Assembly (NCBI RefSeq): GCF_016864015.1
Contig: NZ_CP045067.1
Span: 3,234,001-3,298,000, forward strand
Source of the DNA: Lacinutrix sp. WUR7
Lineage (GTDB): Bacteria > Bacteroidota > Bacteroidia > Flavobacteriales > Flavobacteriaceae
Length of the DNA stretch: 64,000 nucleotides
Direction: 5' to 3'
Shown: positions 62,488 to 64,000 of the stretch, piece by piece
How the letters are laid out: every line of letters begins with the position of its first letter
How positions within the stretch are numbered: the stretch's first letter is position 1
Notes under the pieces: model-generated
Told to the model about the DNA's origin: nothing
Database searches by the model: none
The model's input: only the letters and a program-made list of their open reading frames with translations
Translations under genes and position numbers: made by a program

Positions 62488-64000
62488 ATGAAAAAAATTG
62501 ACCTTCATACACATACAATACCTACTGTAAGCGATAGTGACTTTGAATTTAGCTTACCAAAAGTTAAGGAATATGTGGAGAGGTTAGAACTTGATGCTAT
62601 TGCAATCACTAATCATAATACGTTCGACTCAAAGCAGTATTTCGAAATACGGAATAGCTTATCAATTACAGTTTTTCCAGGAATAGAAGTTGACTTAGAA
62701 GGTGGTCATATTCTTGTAATTACTGACCCAAATGAATTTGAAATCTCTGATTTTGAACAAAAGTGTAATAAAGTTTCTAGTATCATTCGAACTAGTGAAG
62801 ACACTTTATCAATCGAGCAATTCAACGAGATTTTTACAGATTTATCAAAATATATCCTAATACCTCATAACGATAAGAAACCAAATATTAAGCAAGAAAC
62901 AATTGATGCATTAAAGCCTCATATCACATCTGGAGAAGTTGCAAGTGTTTCTAAATTTAAACGTGCGATAAAAGATGACGATGGTTTAGTTCCAGTCATA
63001 TTTAGTGATGTTCGCTTTAAGGTTCAACTAACTAATTTCCCGTCACGCCAAACATATATTGACTTAAATGACATATCGCTTTCTGGAATTAAGTCCTGTT
63101 TATGTGATAGAAGTAAAATATCATTAACCAAAGAAAGTGGAAATGATTTTTTCCAAGCAACAGACGATGGACTAGTGTTATCAACAGGCTTGACAATTAT
63201 ATTAGGAGAAAGGTCGTCTGGTAAATCTGTAACATTAAACAAAATATCTGCTTCGTCTGGCAATGCAAAATATATCAAACAGTTTTCATTATTACATAAT
63301 GATGAGCAACAATTTAATGATACGAATAACGCTAGACTTAGTTTAGTTCGTCATAATTTTTTAGGGGAATTTAGAAAAGTAGTTGAAAAGACTGTTCAAG
63401 TAGATTTAGAAAAAAATCACATAGAAATTGAGAATTATTTTGATTCACTGAAAAAATTCGCATCCGAAAACGAGAAAAAGGACTTATATTCAAAATGTGT
63501 AATATTCAGTGAAAATGCTTTTATAATCAACGACTTAAGTAATCTAGACAAAGTTATAAAAGCCGTTGAGACGTTAATAAAAAACAATGAATACCAAGAT
63601 ATTATCCAAAAGCATTTAGAAACTAAAAAATTAAAAAGTTTAGCAATTGAACTAAATCAAAAGGCTATTGATTCAAATGTTGACAATAATAAAAAGAATT
63701 GGATTAATTCCTTAACAAGCGATATTACAAGAGAATTAAGAATTAAAACTACTGGTTCGGTAATTGAGGATTTGGACTTTTACAAGATAGCTTTGGATGA
63801 AGTTAGAGTAAATAAATTTAATACTGTAGCATCCGAACTCAAAATGAGCAGAGATATACATAGAGAAGAATTAGGCAAGTTCTCTATTGTGACTTCTACA
63901 AATAAAATTGAAGGAGCCGCAGACCTTCAAAAAATTGGTAGAGACAAGAAAACTTATAGTATTGCTTTTAGTCACTATAACACATCTTCATATCAATATT
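62488..64000 (+). CDS. PHP-domain ATPase, partial (3' end outside window)
   Basis: From ATG 62488 the frame stays open to the end, at least 504 codons. The N-terminal PHP domain has IDLHTHT (His7, His9), ITNHNTFDS, FPGIEVDLEGGHILVIT and IPHNDKKP, all metal ligands of PHP phosphoesterases. A P-loop follows in ILGERSSGKSVTLN (Lys246), so a PHP domain is fused to an SMC/RecF-like ATPase with a helical insert. PHP-ATPase fusions are known near restriction and defence genes; the substrate is not known. The ATPase Walker B would be beyond 64000. Confidence 0.78.
   Translation, partial: MKKIDLHTHTIPTVSDSDFEFSLPKVKEYVERLELDAIAITNHNTFDSKQYFEIRNSLSITVFPGIEVDLEGGHILVITDPNEFEISDFEQKCNKVSSIIRTSEDTLSIEQFNEIFTDLSKYILIPHNDKKPNIKQETIDALKPHITSGEVASVSKFKRAIKDDDGLVPVIFSDVRFKVQLTNFPSRQTYIDLNDISLSGIKSCLCDRSKISLTKESGNDFFQATDDGLVLSTGLTIILGERSSGKSVTLNKISASSGNAKYIKQFSLLHNDEQQFNDTNNARLSLVRHNFLGEFRKVVEKTVQVDLEKNHIEIENYFDSLKKFASENEKKDLYSKCVIFSENAFIINDLSNLDKVIKAVETLIKNNEYQDIIQKHLETKKLKSLAIELNQKAIDSNVDNNKKNWINSLTSDITRELRIKTTGSVIEDLDFYKIALDEVRVNKFNTVASELKMSRDIHREELGKFSIVTSTNKIEGAADLQKIGRDKKTYSIAFSHYNTSSYQY

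Overview
The window is AT-rich chromosomal DNA from a member of the Bacteroidetes, most likely a marine Flavobacteriaceae. The evidence is the -7 promoter boxes of the form TAnnTTTG, the near absence of Shine-Dalgarno sequences, flavobacterial families (DUF6090-type, DUF1835-type, E1 alpha/beta fusion, lipoproteins with Cys lipoboxes), and the density of long palindromic intergenic repeats. No tRNA, rRNA or CRISPR array was seen.

Region 1 (1-25 kb) is an accessory island. After the end of a kelch-like protein comes a KAP-family P-loop ATPase with a membrane insertion, then a Tc (toxin complex) locus: a TcB-TcC fusion of 2460 aa with an unrecognised C-terminal effector domain, a TcA-type subunit of 2826 aa, and a small companion gene 16 bp behind it. 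A second copy of the companion lies before the locus, and both sides carry related copies of two long intergenic repeats. A gene interrupted by an in-frame TAG sits between the left repeat and the toxin.

Region 2 (25-34.6 kb) is mostly core: a VTT/DedA-like membrane protein, a YbdG-like MscS channel, a cold-shock protein, a PLP-dependent dehydratase, topoisomerase III, a superfamily 2 helicase and a secreted protein. A 214-bp tandem repeat has carried copies of the last topB codons into the intergenic space.

Region 3 (34.8-36.3 kb) holds no conventional gene but two adjacent arrays: three near-identical 28-codon ORFs plus a related 44-codon ORF ending at a strong terminator, then four 185-bp copies of a hairpin-rich element. 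This is the least explained part of the window, with the Tc effector second.

Region 4 (36.3-53.5 kb) is metabolic and transport: an orphan ExbD, a broken oligopeptidase B fragment, the fused E1 component of a 2-oxoacid dehydrogenase, a tight oxygenase / SUI1 / DUF1835 / nucleoside phosphorylase / binding-protein cluster, uracil-DNA glycosylase, a YfcC-type transporter, lipoproteins, a PiT-like permease, and a DsrE plus DoxD-DoxA pair for sulfur oxidation.

Region 5 (53.5-64 kb) is a looser set of singly transcribed genes (MopE-like lipoprotein, alpha/beta hydrolase, amidohydrolase, VOC protein, DUF6090 protein) separated by a recurring terminator-plus-palindrome module and by gene fragments. 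It ends in an HNH endonuclease and a PHP-domain ATPase that runs off the window; both could belong to a defence or mobile region.
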